A stretch of 64,000 nucleotides of DNA, taken from positions 78,863 to 142,862 of the forward strand of contig NZ_AMSG01000007.1 of assembly GCF_000300875.1 (NCBI RefSeq). Direction: 5' to 3'. The notes under the pieces were generated by a model. It was not told where the DNA came from and searched no databases. It worked only from the letters and a program-made list of their open reading frames with translations. The position numbers and the translations under genes are program-made. The DNA comes from Galbibacter marinus (GTDB taxonomy: Bacteria; Bacteroidota; Bacteroidia; Flavobacteriales; Flavobacteriaceae). Below, one piece after another: positions 17,791 through 25,566 of the stretch (position 1 is its first letter; each line of letters opens with the position of its first letter).

Positions 17791-18428
17791 TTATACTTTT
17801 CTTCGCTACTTTTTCAGCCTCACTGATGGCGATAGTCTTTCCAGGACTTGTCAATATTACGGCTGCGAAAACAAGCGCGAAGAAAGGTAAAACCAATGGT
17901 ATAGTGTTTGCCGTTGGTGCATCTACAGTGGTGTCAATGCAAGCTTACTTAGGTGTAATTATTTCAAAATACCTGTATAAAAATCCCTTTGTAATTGATC
18001 TATTGCTAAAAATTGCATTAGTAGTTTTTGCATTTTTCGCTATATATTTCTTTGTTCTTGCCAAAAAGAACAAACACAAAAACAAGCATAAGGTACACCA
18101 GTTAACCATTGAAAGCAATAGAGTACGTACCTTTTTTAAAGGCATGCTTATTGCAGCTCTAAACGTCCTCCCTATCGCCTATTTCTGTGGCATGAATGCT
18201 GCTTGGAACGTCTCTGGATGGATTAAATTCGAATTGTGGGACATCTTAGTTTTTGTGATAGCATCAGGACTTGGCACTTTTGCCATGTTGTACATGTACG
18301 TGTTCTATTTTGACAAGCTCGAGAATAAGACCAATAATTTTTCTAGGTACTCTGATTACATCCTAAGTGGACTAATGGGGCTTTTATTAATTATCACCCT
18401 TATTCGCTTGTTTTACATCACCTATTAG
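17778..18428 (+). CDS. LysE-family exporter
   Basis: The 216-residue inner-membrane protein has six hydrophobic segments and the LysE/RhtB-like N-terminus (ASLMAIVFPGLVNITAAKTSAKKG). This family exports amino acids and related small molecules by proton antiport. The start ATG lies inside the end of trmB. The substrate cannot be told from sequence. Confidence 0.8.
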   Translation: MSHLIILFFATFSASLMAIVFPGLVNITAAKTSAKKGKTNGIVFAVGASTVVSMQAYLGVIISKYLYKNPFVIDLLLKIALVVFAFFAIYFFVLAKKNKHKNKHKVHQLTIESNRVRTFFKGMLIAALNVLPIAYFCGMNAAWNVSGWIKFELWDILVFVIASGLGTFAMLYMYVFYFDKLENKTNNFSRYSDYILSGLMGLLLIITLIRLFYITY

Positions 18429-18469
18429 ATGTAATCCATTGGAAGGGTACAGAATAATTTCACAAACAG

Positions 18470-18793
18470 ATGGAGCAAAACTTTTTTAAACAGGTTTACA
18501 AAGTAACAAGATGCATTCCTTATGGCAGAGTAACTACCTATGGCGCCATAGCAAAATACTTAGGTGCTGCAAAGAGCGCACGTATGGTAGGATGGGCTCT
18601 AAACGGAAACAGCGAAAATGAAAATGTTCCTGCTCATAGAGTCGTCAACCGAAAAGGCTTATTGACTGGAAAACACCATTTTCAGGGTACAAACCTCATG
18701 CAACAACTTCTGGAGAGTGAAGGAATTATAGTAAAAGACAATCAAATTCAGAATCTTGAAAACTACCTTTGGGATCCATCAAAGGAATTATAA
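18470..18793 (+). CDS. Alkyltransferase-like protein (ATL; cysteine-less MGMT homologue)
   Basis: The 107-residue protein matches the DNA-binding domain of O6-alkylguanine transferases (IPYGRVTTYGAIAKYLG, SARMVGWALN). The active-site PCHR motif reads VPAHRVVN, so Ala55 replaces the alkyl-accepting cysteine. ATL proteins bind O6-alkylguanine, flip the base and flag the lesion for nucleotide excision repair instead of repairing it. The compact length (no N-terminal domain) also fits. It is likely in the same transcription unit as the LysE gene (41-bp gap). Confidence 0.93.
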   Translation: MEQNFFKQVYKVTRCIPYGRVTTYGAIAKYLGAAKSARMVGWALNGNSENENVPAHRVVNRKGLLTGKHHFQGTNLMQQLLESEGIIVKDNQIQNLENYLWDPSKEL

Positions 18794-18835
18794 GAGACTT
18801 ACATGAAGTATTGTTTATTAATGATTTATTTTTCC

Positions 18836-18923
18836 AAAATTACCCGGTAAAGTTTACAAATTTACCCACGCAAGAGCACATATTTACCCATTAGGATATA
18901 CAATTTTACCCTTCAACTGAACT
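18836..18923 (+). repeat. Four tandem 22-bp units with a TTTACCC core
   Basis: TTACCC starts at 18840, 18862, 18884 and 18906, exactly 22 bp apart (two DNA turns). Each unit has the form AAWTTTACCC plus a 9-nt variable stretch and usually AC near its end. Unit 1 has ATTACCC instead of TTTACCC. There is no fifth copy on either side. The array ends 44 bp before the ATG of the AAA_14 ATPase gene at 18968, so it is a likely operator or protein-binding platform for that gene. Confidence 0.8.
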
Positions 18924-18967
18924 ATTTTGAAGAATATTTTGTGTTTTGGGTCTGATTTCATACCATT

Positions 18968-20196
18968 ATGAAAAAAAGATTTATACATACTCAAGTTAGA
19001 GAAGCCCTTAAAGACACACCGGTTATAATGATATCAGGAGCACGACAAACAGGCAAATCAACCTTTTGTCAACAGCTTCAAAAAGAAGGGGTTTTTAATG
19101 GGGATTACCTAACGCTAGATGACCCAACACTTCTAAGTGCTGCGCAGAAAGATCCGATGGGATTTTTGTTAGACATGGGAGATAATGTAATTATTGATGA
19201 AATCCAGCGAGCCCCTGAACTATTTTTAAGTTTAAAAAAATTAATTGATGAAAATCGCAATCGAAGAGTCATTCTTACCGGGTCTGCAGAGGTAATATTA
19301 AGTCCTAAAGTTGCAGATTCTCTTGCGGGACGAATTGAAACTAACAACATATGGCCATTTTCAGTGGATGAAATTAAAGGTAAACCAAGTAACTTCCTGC
19401 CTATCCTCTTGGATTTAGAAAAAAGATTTAAATCTATCCAAACTCCATGGGAAGAACTTATCGAACTCATAAAACGTGGAGGTTACCCAGAAATGCTACA
19501 CAGAGATTCAGACATCAGAAGAATAAAATGGTTTAATTCTTATTTAGATTCTATCTTACAAAAGGATATACGAAGTCTAGCAAATATTGAAGGATTAGCT
19601 CAAATACCAAAGATTCTAAATCTATTGGGCTCTAGGGTTGGAAGTACGTTAAACATGTCAGATATATCTCGAATAGCCGGAATAAAAAACACCACAACTC
19701 AGCGGTATTTGACTTTACTTGAACAAGTATTTCTTATTGTGAAAATCCCTGCATGGACACCAGATGCAGAAGGACAATTTGTCAAATCACCTAAAATATT
19801 TTTAAATGATACAGGATTATTATGCAGCATGACCAATGAAAGAGAAAACCTATTAACAAATAGAACACAAGCCGGACATCTTTTGGAAAACTTTATTGCT
19901 ATGGAGATTGTAAAGCAGATCAGTTGGCACCATATCCTTTGAAACTAATGCATTTTAGCAAACACAAAGGCGCTGAAGTCGATCTGGTGATCGAGGATCA
20001 CAGAAAGCAACTCTATGGTGTTGAAATTAAATCAAAAGCTTCCTTGAAACAAGAGGATTTTAAAGGACTATCAGCTTTAGCTAAACTAGCTGGAAAACGA
20101 TTTAAAAGAGGTATTGTCCTATATACAGGAACAGAAACCGCTGGTGGATTTGGGGAAAATTTAAGCGCTGTTCCTATTGCTAATTTATGGCAATAA
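18968..20196 (+). pseudogene. AAA_14 ATPase with DUF4143 nuclease-like C-terminus, frameshifted
   Basis: The first frame (18968-19942, 324 aa) has Walker A GARQTGKST, Walker B VIIDEIQRAP, sensor LTGSAEV and a winged-helix part (DISRIAGIKNTTTQRYLTLL). It breaks at KQISWHHIL. The next frame (to 20196) continues at once with LKLMHFSKHKGAEVDLVIED and GVEIKSKAS, the PD-(D/E)xK-like end of DUF4143. A single missing base (or two extra) near 19925-19940 explains the split. No slippery heptamer is present there, so a mutation or sequencing error is more likely than programmed frameshifting. Four 22-bp repeats precede it. Confidence 0.88.
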
Positions 20197-20324
20197 TATT
20201 TGATTAATTATTAAATTGAATGCAGCTTCTTTAATTCAATTTCCAATGGAAATACTAGAAATCCTCATGCCTTATAACCTTGTATATTAAATCTTCAATT
20301 ACCATCCAAATAATATTTAATGTG

Positions 20325-20390
20325 TATCTTTGTAATTTAGAATGAGTTTAAAAAAGGTTATAAGGACACTAAGCTGATTTAGCGTCTTTT
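20325..20390 (+). promoter_or_regulatory. Possible -7 box and short leader with hairpin before mrp
   Basis: TATCTTTG (20325-20332) fits the flavobacterial -7 consensus TAnnTTTG, but no well-placed -33 TTG is seen. About 32 bp on, GAC-a-CTAA (20365-20372) pairs with TTAG-c-GTC (20379-20386) and is followed by four Ts. This could be a leader attenuator or a roughly 50-nt short RNA ahead of the mrp gene. Evidence is weak. Confidence 0.35.
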
Positions 20391-20461
20391 CATTGAATTT
20401 CCTAAGGATTTTTGTATTTTAAACTCGAATGATAGAATAAGAATTGCTGAAAAAAAATTAC

Positions 20462-21589
20462 ATGAAAATCAACAAGACAGAAGTTTTACAAGCTTTAGAA
20501 ACTATATCTGCCCCAGGAGAAGGAAAAAACATGATTGAAAGTGGTGCTGTAACCAATGTAATGATCTTTGGAGATGAGGTGGTTGTAGATATTACCATAA
20601 ACAACCCAAGCCTTCAAGCCAAGAAGAAAACAGAGGTTGAAATTTTAAAAACCATTCATGATAAAGTATACCAAAAGGCTAAGGTTAAGGTCAATATTAA
20701 GGTAGAAGCTCAAGAAAAACCTCAGATTAAAGGTAAGGATATCCCTGGCATCAAAAATATTATTGCTGTTGCCTCTGGTAAAGGAGGTGTTGGAAAGTCC
20801 ACTGTTACTTCTAATTTAGCAGTTACTTTGGCAAAAATGGGCTTTAAAGTTGGTTTACTTGACGCAGATATATATGGTCCATCTGCTCCAATAATGTTTG
20901 ATGTGGCCAATGAAAAACCATTGGCAGTAAATGTTGATGGACGATCTAAAATGAAACCTGTCGAAAATTACGGAGTTAAAATACTTTCTATAGGATTCTT
21001 TACTCAACCAAATCAAGCAGTAATTTGGCGTGGACCTATGGCCTCGAAAGCATTGAATCAAATGATCTTTGACGCTGCATGGGGAGAGTTGGACTTTTTG
21101 GTATTAGACTTACCTCCAGGGACTGGTGATATTCATTTGAGTATTATGCAATCACTGCCTATTACAGGAGCCGTTGTTGTAAGTACACCTCAGCATGTTG
21201 CTTTGGCCGATGCTAAAAAGGGAGTAGCAATGTTTCAACAAGAAAGCATTAATGTTCCAGTTTTAGGAATCGTAGAGAATATGGCATATTTCACACCTGA
21301 AGAATTACCAGATAACAAGTATTACATCTTTGGAAAAGAAGGAGCTAAGGAATTAGCAATTGATTTACAAGTCCCATTCTTAGGTGAAATTCCTCTTATA
21401 CAAAGTGTGAGGGAAGCTGGAGACACTGGTAGACCAGCAGCGCTACAAGAAAACACTCCATTTGAAGATGCATTTACAGTATTGACTCAAAGTATAGTAC
21501 AAGAGGTAGTTAGAAGAAATGATAGTCTACCTCCTACAGAAGCCATTAAGATAACGACCATGGCAGGTTGTTCGGCCGTTAAAAATTAA
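20462..21589 (+). CDS. mrp: Mrp/ApbC-type iron-sulfur cluster carrier ATPase
   Basis: The 375-residue protein has an N-terminal MIP18/DUF59 domain (about 1-85), then a deviant Walker A P-loop (VASGKGGVGKST, 103-114), the DADIYGPS switch and DLPPGTGD. Mrp proteins bind and hand over Fe-S clusters. I chose ATG 20462 (MKINKTEVLQAL) rather than the upstream TTG at 20444, because the DUF59 fold starts there. The C-terminus has a single Cys (MAGCSAVKN). The nifU-like scaffold gene follows 13 bp later. Confidence 0.93.
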   Translation: MKINKTEVLQALETISAPGEGKNMIESGAVTNVMIFGDEVVVDITINNPSLQAKKKTEVEILKTIHDKVYQKAKVKVNIKVEAQEKPQIKGKDIPGIKNIIAVASGKGGVGKSTVTSNLAVTLAKMGFKVGLLDADIYGPSAPIMFDVANEKPLAVNVDGRSKMKPVENYGVKILSIGFFTQPNQAVIWRGPMASKALNQMIFDAAWGELDFLVLDLPPGTGDIHLSIMQSLPITGAVVVSTPQHVALADAKKGVAMFQQESINVPVLGIVENMAYFTPEELPDNKYYIFGKEGAKELAIDLQVPFLGEIPLIQSVREAGDTGRPAALQENTPFEDAFTVLTQSIVQEVVRRNDSLPPTEAIKITTMAGCSAVKN

Positions 21590-21602
21590 TCAGTTTAAAA
21601 AG

Positions 21603-21842
21603 ATGACATCCGAAGAAATCAAATTAAATGTAGAAAAGGCGCTAGAAGAAATCAGACCTTTCTTAGAGAGTGATGGAGGGAATATCAGCCTTGTTTCCAT
21701 AGACGACAATAAATTTGTCAAGGTTCGGCTTGAAGGAGCATGTGTTGGCTGTAGTGTCAATCAGATGACCCTTAAAACTGGTGTGGAGATGACCATTAAG
21801 AAATATGTCCCTCAAATAGAAAAGGTCATTAACATTGAATAA
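21603..21842 (+). CDS. NifU C-terminal-domain iron-sulfur scaffold
   Basis: The 79-residue protein is a stand-alone NifU-like domain with the conserved GACVGCSVNQMTLK motif (Cys47 and Cys50), which binds a transient cluster between two subunits. It directly follows the Mrp carrier gene, so the pair forms a short assembly and delivery module. Confidence 0.95.
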   Translation: MTSEEIKLNVEKALEEIRPFLESDGGNISLVSIDDNKFVKVRLEGACVGCSVNQMTLKTGVEMTIKKYVPQIEKVINIE

Positions 21843-22023
21843 AACACAGTAGCTGTAATTGAATCTGGACATCGATCAATTTTAAATTGTCTAAGGTTCT
21901 GAAGATAGATATGTTTAGTTTCCAAGAAATTTACATTTTGGAAATGGTCCTATATAGTACAGCTAGATTTAAATAATTAATGTAATAGCACAGGATTTAT
22001 AACCCTGTACAAAGATTGCTTTC

Positions 22024-23076
22024 ATGATTAAAACAGATATACTTATCATTGGAGCTGGCCCTACTGGATTGTTTGCCGTTTTCGAGGCTGGCCTCTTAAA
22101 ATTAAAATGCCACTTAATCGATGCTTTGCCACAGCCAGGAGGCCAATGCGCTGAGATTTACCCTAAGAAACCGATCTATGATATCCCAGCATACCCCGAG
22201 GTGTTAGCTGGTGATTTGGTCAATAACCTTATGAAGCAAATAGAGGCCTTTGAGCCTGGTTTCACCCTTGGGGAAAGAGCGGAAACCATCGAAAAGCAAG
22301 ATGATGGCAGCTTTATTGTTACCACAAATAAAGGTACAAAACACCAAGCTCCTGTAGTTGCTATTGCTGGAGGACTAGGAAGTTTTGAACCTCGTAAACC
22401 ACAGCTTGGAAATATAGGTGATTTTGAAGACAAGGGAGTGGAATACATTATTCGTGATCCTGAGCTTTATAGAGATATGAAAGTTGCTATTGCTGGTGGT
22501 GGAGATTCTGCATTGGATTGGGCTATTTTCCTAGCTGATGTTGCTAAAGAAGTTTCACTTATACACCGAAGAAATGAATTTAGAGGTGCGCTGGATTCTG
22601 TAGAAAAAGTAGAGCAGCTTACCAAACTAGGTAAAATTAGGCTAATAACCCCAGCTGAAGTTACAGGCTTAAAAGGAAAAGATTCATTAGAATCCATTGA
22701 AATTAAGAAAGCCGACGAAACCTTTGATTTACAAGTAGACCATTTTATTCCACTCTTTGGGTTATCACCAAAACTTGGACCGATCGCAAACTGGGGGCTT
22801 GAAATTGAAAAAAATGCTATCAAAGTAAATAACGCTTTGGACTATCAAACCAATATTCCAGGAATCTATGCCATTGGTGATGTGAACACATACCCAGGTA
22901 AATTAAAACTTATCCTTTGTGGATTCCATGAAGCGACACTAATGTGCCAAAGTGCTTACCAACGTATTTTCCCTGACAAAAAATACATCCTTAAATACAC
23001 CACTGTTAGCGGTGTAGATGGCTTTGATGGAAGTAGAAAAGAAGCAGAAAAAGCGGTAGTGAAATCCATTTCTTAA
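22024..23076 (+). CDS. Ferredoxin--NADP(+) reductase, thioredoxin-reductase-like
   Basis: The 350-residue flavoprotein has an FAD loop (IIGAGPTGLFAVFEAG), PGGQCAEIYPKKPIYDIPAYP, the NADPH loop (IAGGGDSALDWAIFLAD) and the FAD tail motif YAIGDVNTYPG. It lacks the CxxC redox pair of TrxB, which fits type-2 FNR enzymes. It precedes a 2Fe-2S ferredoxin gene (92-bp gap), its probable redox partner, and follows the Fe-S assembly genes. Confidence 0.92.
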   Translation: MIKTDILIIGAGPTGLFAVFEAGLLKLKCHLIDALPQPGGQCAEIYPKKPIYDIPAYPEVLAGDLVNNLMKQIEAFEPGFTLGERAETIEKQDDGSFIVTTNKGTKHQAPVVAIAGGLGSFEPRKPQLGNIGDFEDKGVEYIIRDPELYRDMKVAIAGGGDSALDWAIFLADVAKEVSLIHRRNEFRGALDSVEKVEQLTKLGKIRLITPAEVTGLKGKDSLESIEIKKADETFDLQVDHFIPLFGLSPKLGPIANWGLEIEKNAIKVNNALDYQTNIPGIYAIGDVNTYPGKLKLILCGFHEATLMCQSAYQRIFPDKKYILKYTTVSGVDGFDGSRKEAEKAVVKSIS

Positions 23077-23168
23077 AACAACAGATATACGGACTAAAAA
23101 TTATTCTCTAGCAAATTAGTAGACTATAAAAAGTTTTATTTAATTTTACCAGCTTAAAATTCCAACGA

Positions 23169-23498
23169 ATGTCTGATATTACGATAAAGATAAAAGATAG
23201 AGATGGTGTAGTACACCAGGTAGATGCGCCCACTGATATGGCAATGAATTTAATGGAGGTGGTCCGATCTTATGAATTGGCTCCTGAGGGAACAATTGGC
23301 GTATGTGGAGGTATGGCAATGTGCGCTTCTTGTCAATGCTATGTAACCTCTGATCACCAATTACCTGAGATGAGCTATGATGAGGATCTCATGTTGGCGG
23401 AGGCTTTTAACGTTAAAGACAATTCACGTTTAGGATGTCAAATACAAATGACCGAGGAACTCAATGGTCTTGAAGTAGAGTTAGCTCCAGAGGTCTAG
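23169..23498 (+). CDS. 2Fe-2S adrenodoxin-type ferredoxin
   Basis: The 109-residue protein has the C-x5-C-x2-C plus distal Cys ligand pattern (Cys46, Cys52, Cys55, Cys90) in VCGGMAMCASCQCYV and RLGCQI. An extra Cys57 sits beside the cluster. It is an electron carrier, probably reduced by the FNR encoded upstream. It ends 4 bp from the convergent SGNH hydrolase gene. Confidence 0.93.
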   Translation: MSDITIKIKDRDGVVHQVDAPTDMAMNLMEVVRSYELAPEGTIGVCGGMAMCASCQCYVTSDHQLPEMSYDEDLMLAEAFNVKDNSRLGCQIQMTEELNGLEVELAPEV

Positions 23499-23502
23499 TA
23501 GA

Positions 23503-24213
23503 CTAAAACAATTGCTTTTTCTTAATTTCAAAGAGAATTTCTGAAACAAAACTGCTATAGGCCGTAGCCGATGGGTGTAGTTGATCTTCCGCAACTAAAT
23601 CTGTATTGGCCAAGCCTTGCCTACTGATATCTGTAATGTTCACAAAGGTAATTCCATTTGCAGCAGCTAACTTTCTAGCAACCTCGTTGTACTGATTTAT
23701 AGCGGAACTTATGCTAGAGGGGTCTGGACTGCTTTGTCCCTCTGGAGTATAGGCATAATCAGGTATGGAAATTAGAATCACTTTATTCTTATCACCGCCT
23801 GCGTATTGAACAGCTCTAAGTAATAAACTAGATAAATCCAATTCATATGAGGCTATATCTTTATTCTGATATTGATTGTTTACCCCTATGAGCAGGGTTA
23901 CAAGATCATAATCGCTTCCAAGTTGCTTCAAACGCAGTCCACTGATTAAATCGGCGCTAGTCCAACCAGTCTGAGCTACGACTTCAGTCTTCACCTTTAC
24001 CTTTTCCTCTTTGGCTATTCGTTCCATGAGTTGCATAGGAAAGCTACAGGATTCACAAACATTTTCTCCTTGTGTATAACTATCCCCTAAGGCAAGGTAT
24101 TTTACAGTTTGTCTTTCTAAATCGGAAGCTCCTTGACCACCACCTACGGCAGCTCCCTTACATCCAACAAAAAGAGCAACCACTCCTATAATAAATACTA
24201 TTTTTCTCATCAC
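23503..24213 (-). CDS. SGNH/GDSL-family lipoprotein hydrolase
   Basis: The 236-residue protein has a lipoprotein signal (lipobox LFVGC, Cys18) and block I YLALGDSYTQGE (Ser45 nucleophile), block III LLIGVNNQYQN and block V DQLHPSATAY with the Asp/His pair. It is an envelope esterase or acyl hydrolase. The substrate is unknown. It is convergent with the ferredoxin gene. Confidence 0.9.
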   Translation of the reverse strand: MMRKIVFIIGVVALFVGCKGAAVGGGQGASDLERQTVKYLALGDSYTQGENVCESCSFPMQLMERIAKEEKVKVKTEVVAQTGWTSADLISGLRLKQLGSDYDLVTLLIGVNNQYQNKDIASYELDLSSLLLRAVQYAGGDKNKVILISIPDYAYTPEGQSSPDPSSISSAINQYNEVARKLAAANGITFVNITDISRQGLANTDLVAEDQLHPSATAYSSFVSEILFEIKKKQLF

Positions 24214-24523
24214 ATTATGGTTTCAAACAAAATAGTGATCTAAGGGTTTTAAATTAAAAGAGCCTTGGTATACTAACCAGATTCTCCATGGGTATCAATT
24301 CCTTAGAAAACATTTTGGAGTATATACGGTTAAAATGCTTATAAAGGACTCCCTAGACACTATTTGTTTCCATAAGCAATTTACCAATATTTCAGTAATT
24401 TACCCGAAATTTTTTATTTTTTGTTAAACCTATGGAGTTATTTCGTCATTGTTTATTAAGGACGATCTCTTATTGCCAATAGCAATAGGAATCCGTATCA
24501 GTTCTAATAATCTATAGGATTTT
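24214..24523. other. 310-bp intergenic stretch without recognisable gene
   Basis: It holds no convincing ORF, tRNA or hairpin. Two TTTACC words at 24380-24385 and 24399-24404 are 19 bp apart and do not match the 22-bp array found elsewhere. It presumably contains the promoter of the SGNH hydrolase gene and the 3' end of the phosphoesterase transcript. Confidence 0.4.
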
Positions 24524-25417
24524 TTACCGTTGGTAGTCACTTAATTTTCTCGGTCCTTCTAAAACAGTCCGTACAACTTGAAGAAAACCTTGATCGGTAG
24601 TATCCACATACCATTTCACTAGACAAATGGTTCCGCGCTCTATTTCAATTCCTGTTATACTACGAGGGAAAACACAGCTCCCATCATTAAAAAATGGAAT
24701 TTCATCTGGTTCAGGAAATCTCGGTCTATGAGTATGACCAGTGATGGTCATCGTAGAATCGTTTTTTAAGATCCATTTCTTGATTCGTCTTTCTACCCTA
24801 AATAACTCCTTATTATTCTTTGCTGGGCTGGTGGGATCTGATATCCCAACTACTTGTAAAGGCCTCCACAGTACTTGAACCATAAACCTACTCAAGGGCC
24901 AAAATCGGTGGTTCCACCAATCGGCTTGATGTCCATGCGCCATAAAAATCTCTTGTCCTGTATTAGCATGGCGAAGCAGGATAGCCTCATGATAGTTAAG
25001 CCCTGGCATTAATGGAACTTGCTCTCCAGAATTGGGATCCCTCCAGCTATCATAATGCTTTTTTATTTCCTGTTGATCGTTATAAATCAAATCATGGTTA
25101 CCGTACACCATATGCAGCCGGTTATCATCATGAAATTCCTTAAGCAGAAGAAAAACATTCTTATGTGCCTCGAAAATACTTTTAAAGTGGAGGTTTTCCC
25201 ACAGCTCATTGCCGTCACCTAATTCAATATAGGTAAAGCCGTTTTTGTAGTATTCTTTAAGGGCGTGGAAATAGGTATTTCTATTGTTGGCAAAATCGTC
25301 AGCAAAACTATTATCACCACGATGGCAATCACTAAAAATTATAAATTTAGAGTTATCGTCAAAAGGGATAGTAATGGCATTTTTAAAAGCCTTGTTCAAG
25401 CGTATTTCTGTTGACAT
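24524..25417 (-). CDS. Calcineurin-like metallophosphoesterase
   Basis: The 297-residue protein carries all metal-binding blocks of the fold: SDCHRGD (29-35), GDGNELW (67-73), GNHD (106-109), AHGHQADWW and GHTHRPRF. The spacing recalls UDP-2,3-diacylglucosamine hydrolase-like enzymes, but the true substrate is unclear. It is cytoplasmic by sequence, with no signal peptide. It is apparently monocistronic. Confidence 0.9.
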   Translation of the reverse strand: MSTEIRLNKAFKNAITIPFDDNSKFIIFSDCHRGDNSFADDFANNRNTYFHALKEYYKNGFTYIELGDGNELWENLHFKSIFEAHKNVFLLLKEFHDDNRLHMVYGNHDLIYNDQQEIKKHYDSWRDPNSGEQVPLMPGLNYHEAILLRHANTGQEIFMAHGHQADWWNHRFWPLSRFMVQVLWRPLQVVGISDPTSPAKNNKELFRVERRIKKWILKNDSTMTITGHTHRPRFPEPDEIPFFNDGSCVFPRSITGIEIERGTICLVKWYVDTTDQGFLQVVRTVLEGPRKLSDYQR

Positions 25418-25513
25418 AGCAACAGTAAATGTAAAGAAAATATTGACACTGTTAAGGCTAAATTATTGGTGAAATTCTAGACTCAACTATCTCTCTGACA
25501 ACTATTAATTTGC

Positions 25514-25540
25514 GAAAACCGAGGGGATACCTCGGTTTTC
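25514..25540 (-). terminator. Strong terminator after the S9 peptidase gene
   Basis: GAAAACCGAGG and CCTCGGTTTTC form an 11-bp perfect stem around a 5-nt loop, with A and T tracts inside the stem so that it works in both directions. It lies 27 bp past the stop of the leftward peptidase gene and shields the phosphoesterase gene from read-through. Confidence 0.85.
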
Positions 25541-25566
25541 TAGTAAAAACAACACTGTTTTGCTAG

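Noticed and set aside
18836..18923. CRISPR array
   Set aside because: Only a 6-7 bp core is conserved per unit, there are no unique spacers between long repeats, and no cas genes are present.
19920..19945. Programmed frameshift in the AAA_14 gene
   Set aside because: No slippery run or stimulating structure is visible at the junction.
24380..24405. Two TTTACC words as a second copy of the 22-bp array
   Set aside because: They are 19 bp apart and only two, with no flanking similarity, so chance in AT-rich DNA is likely.
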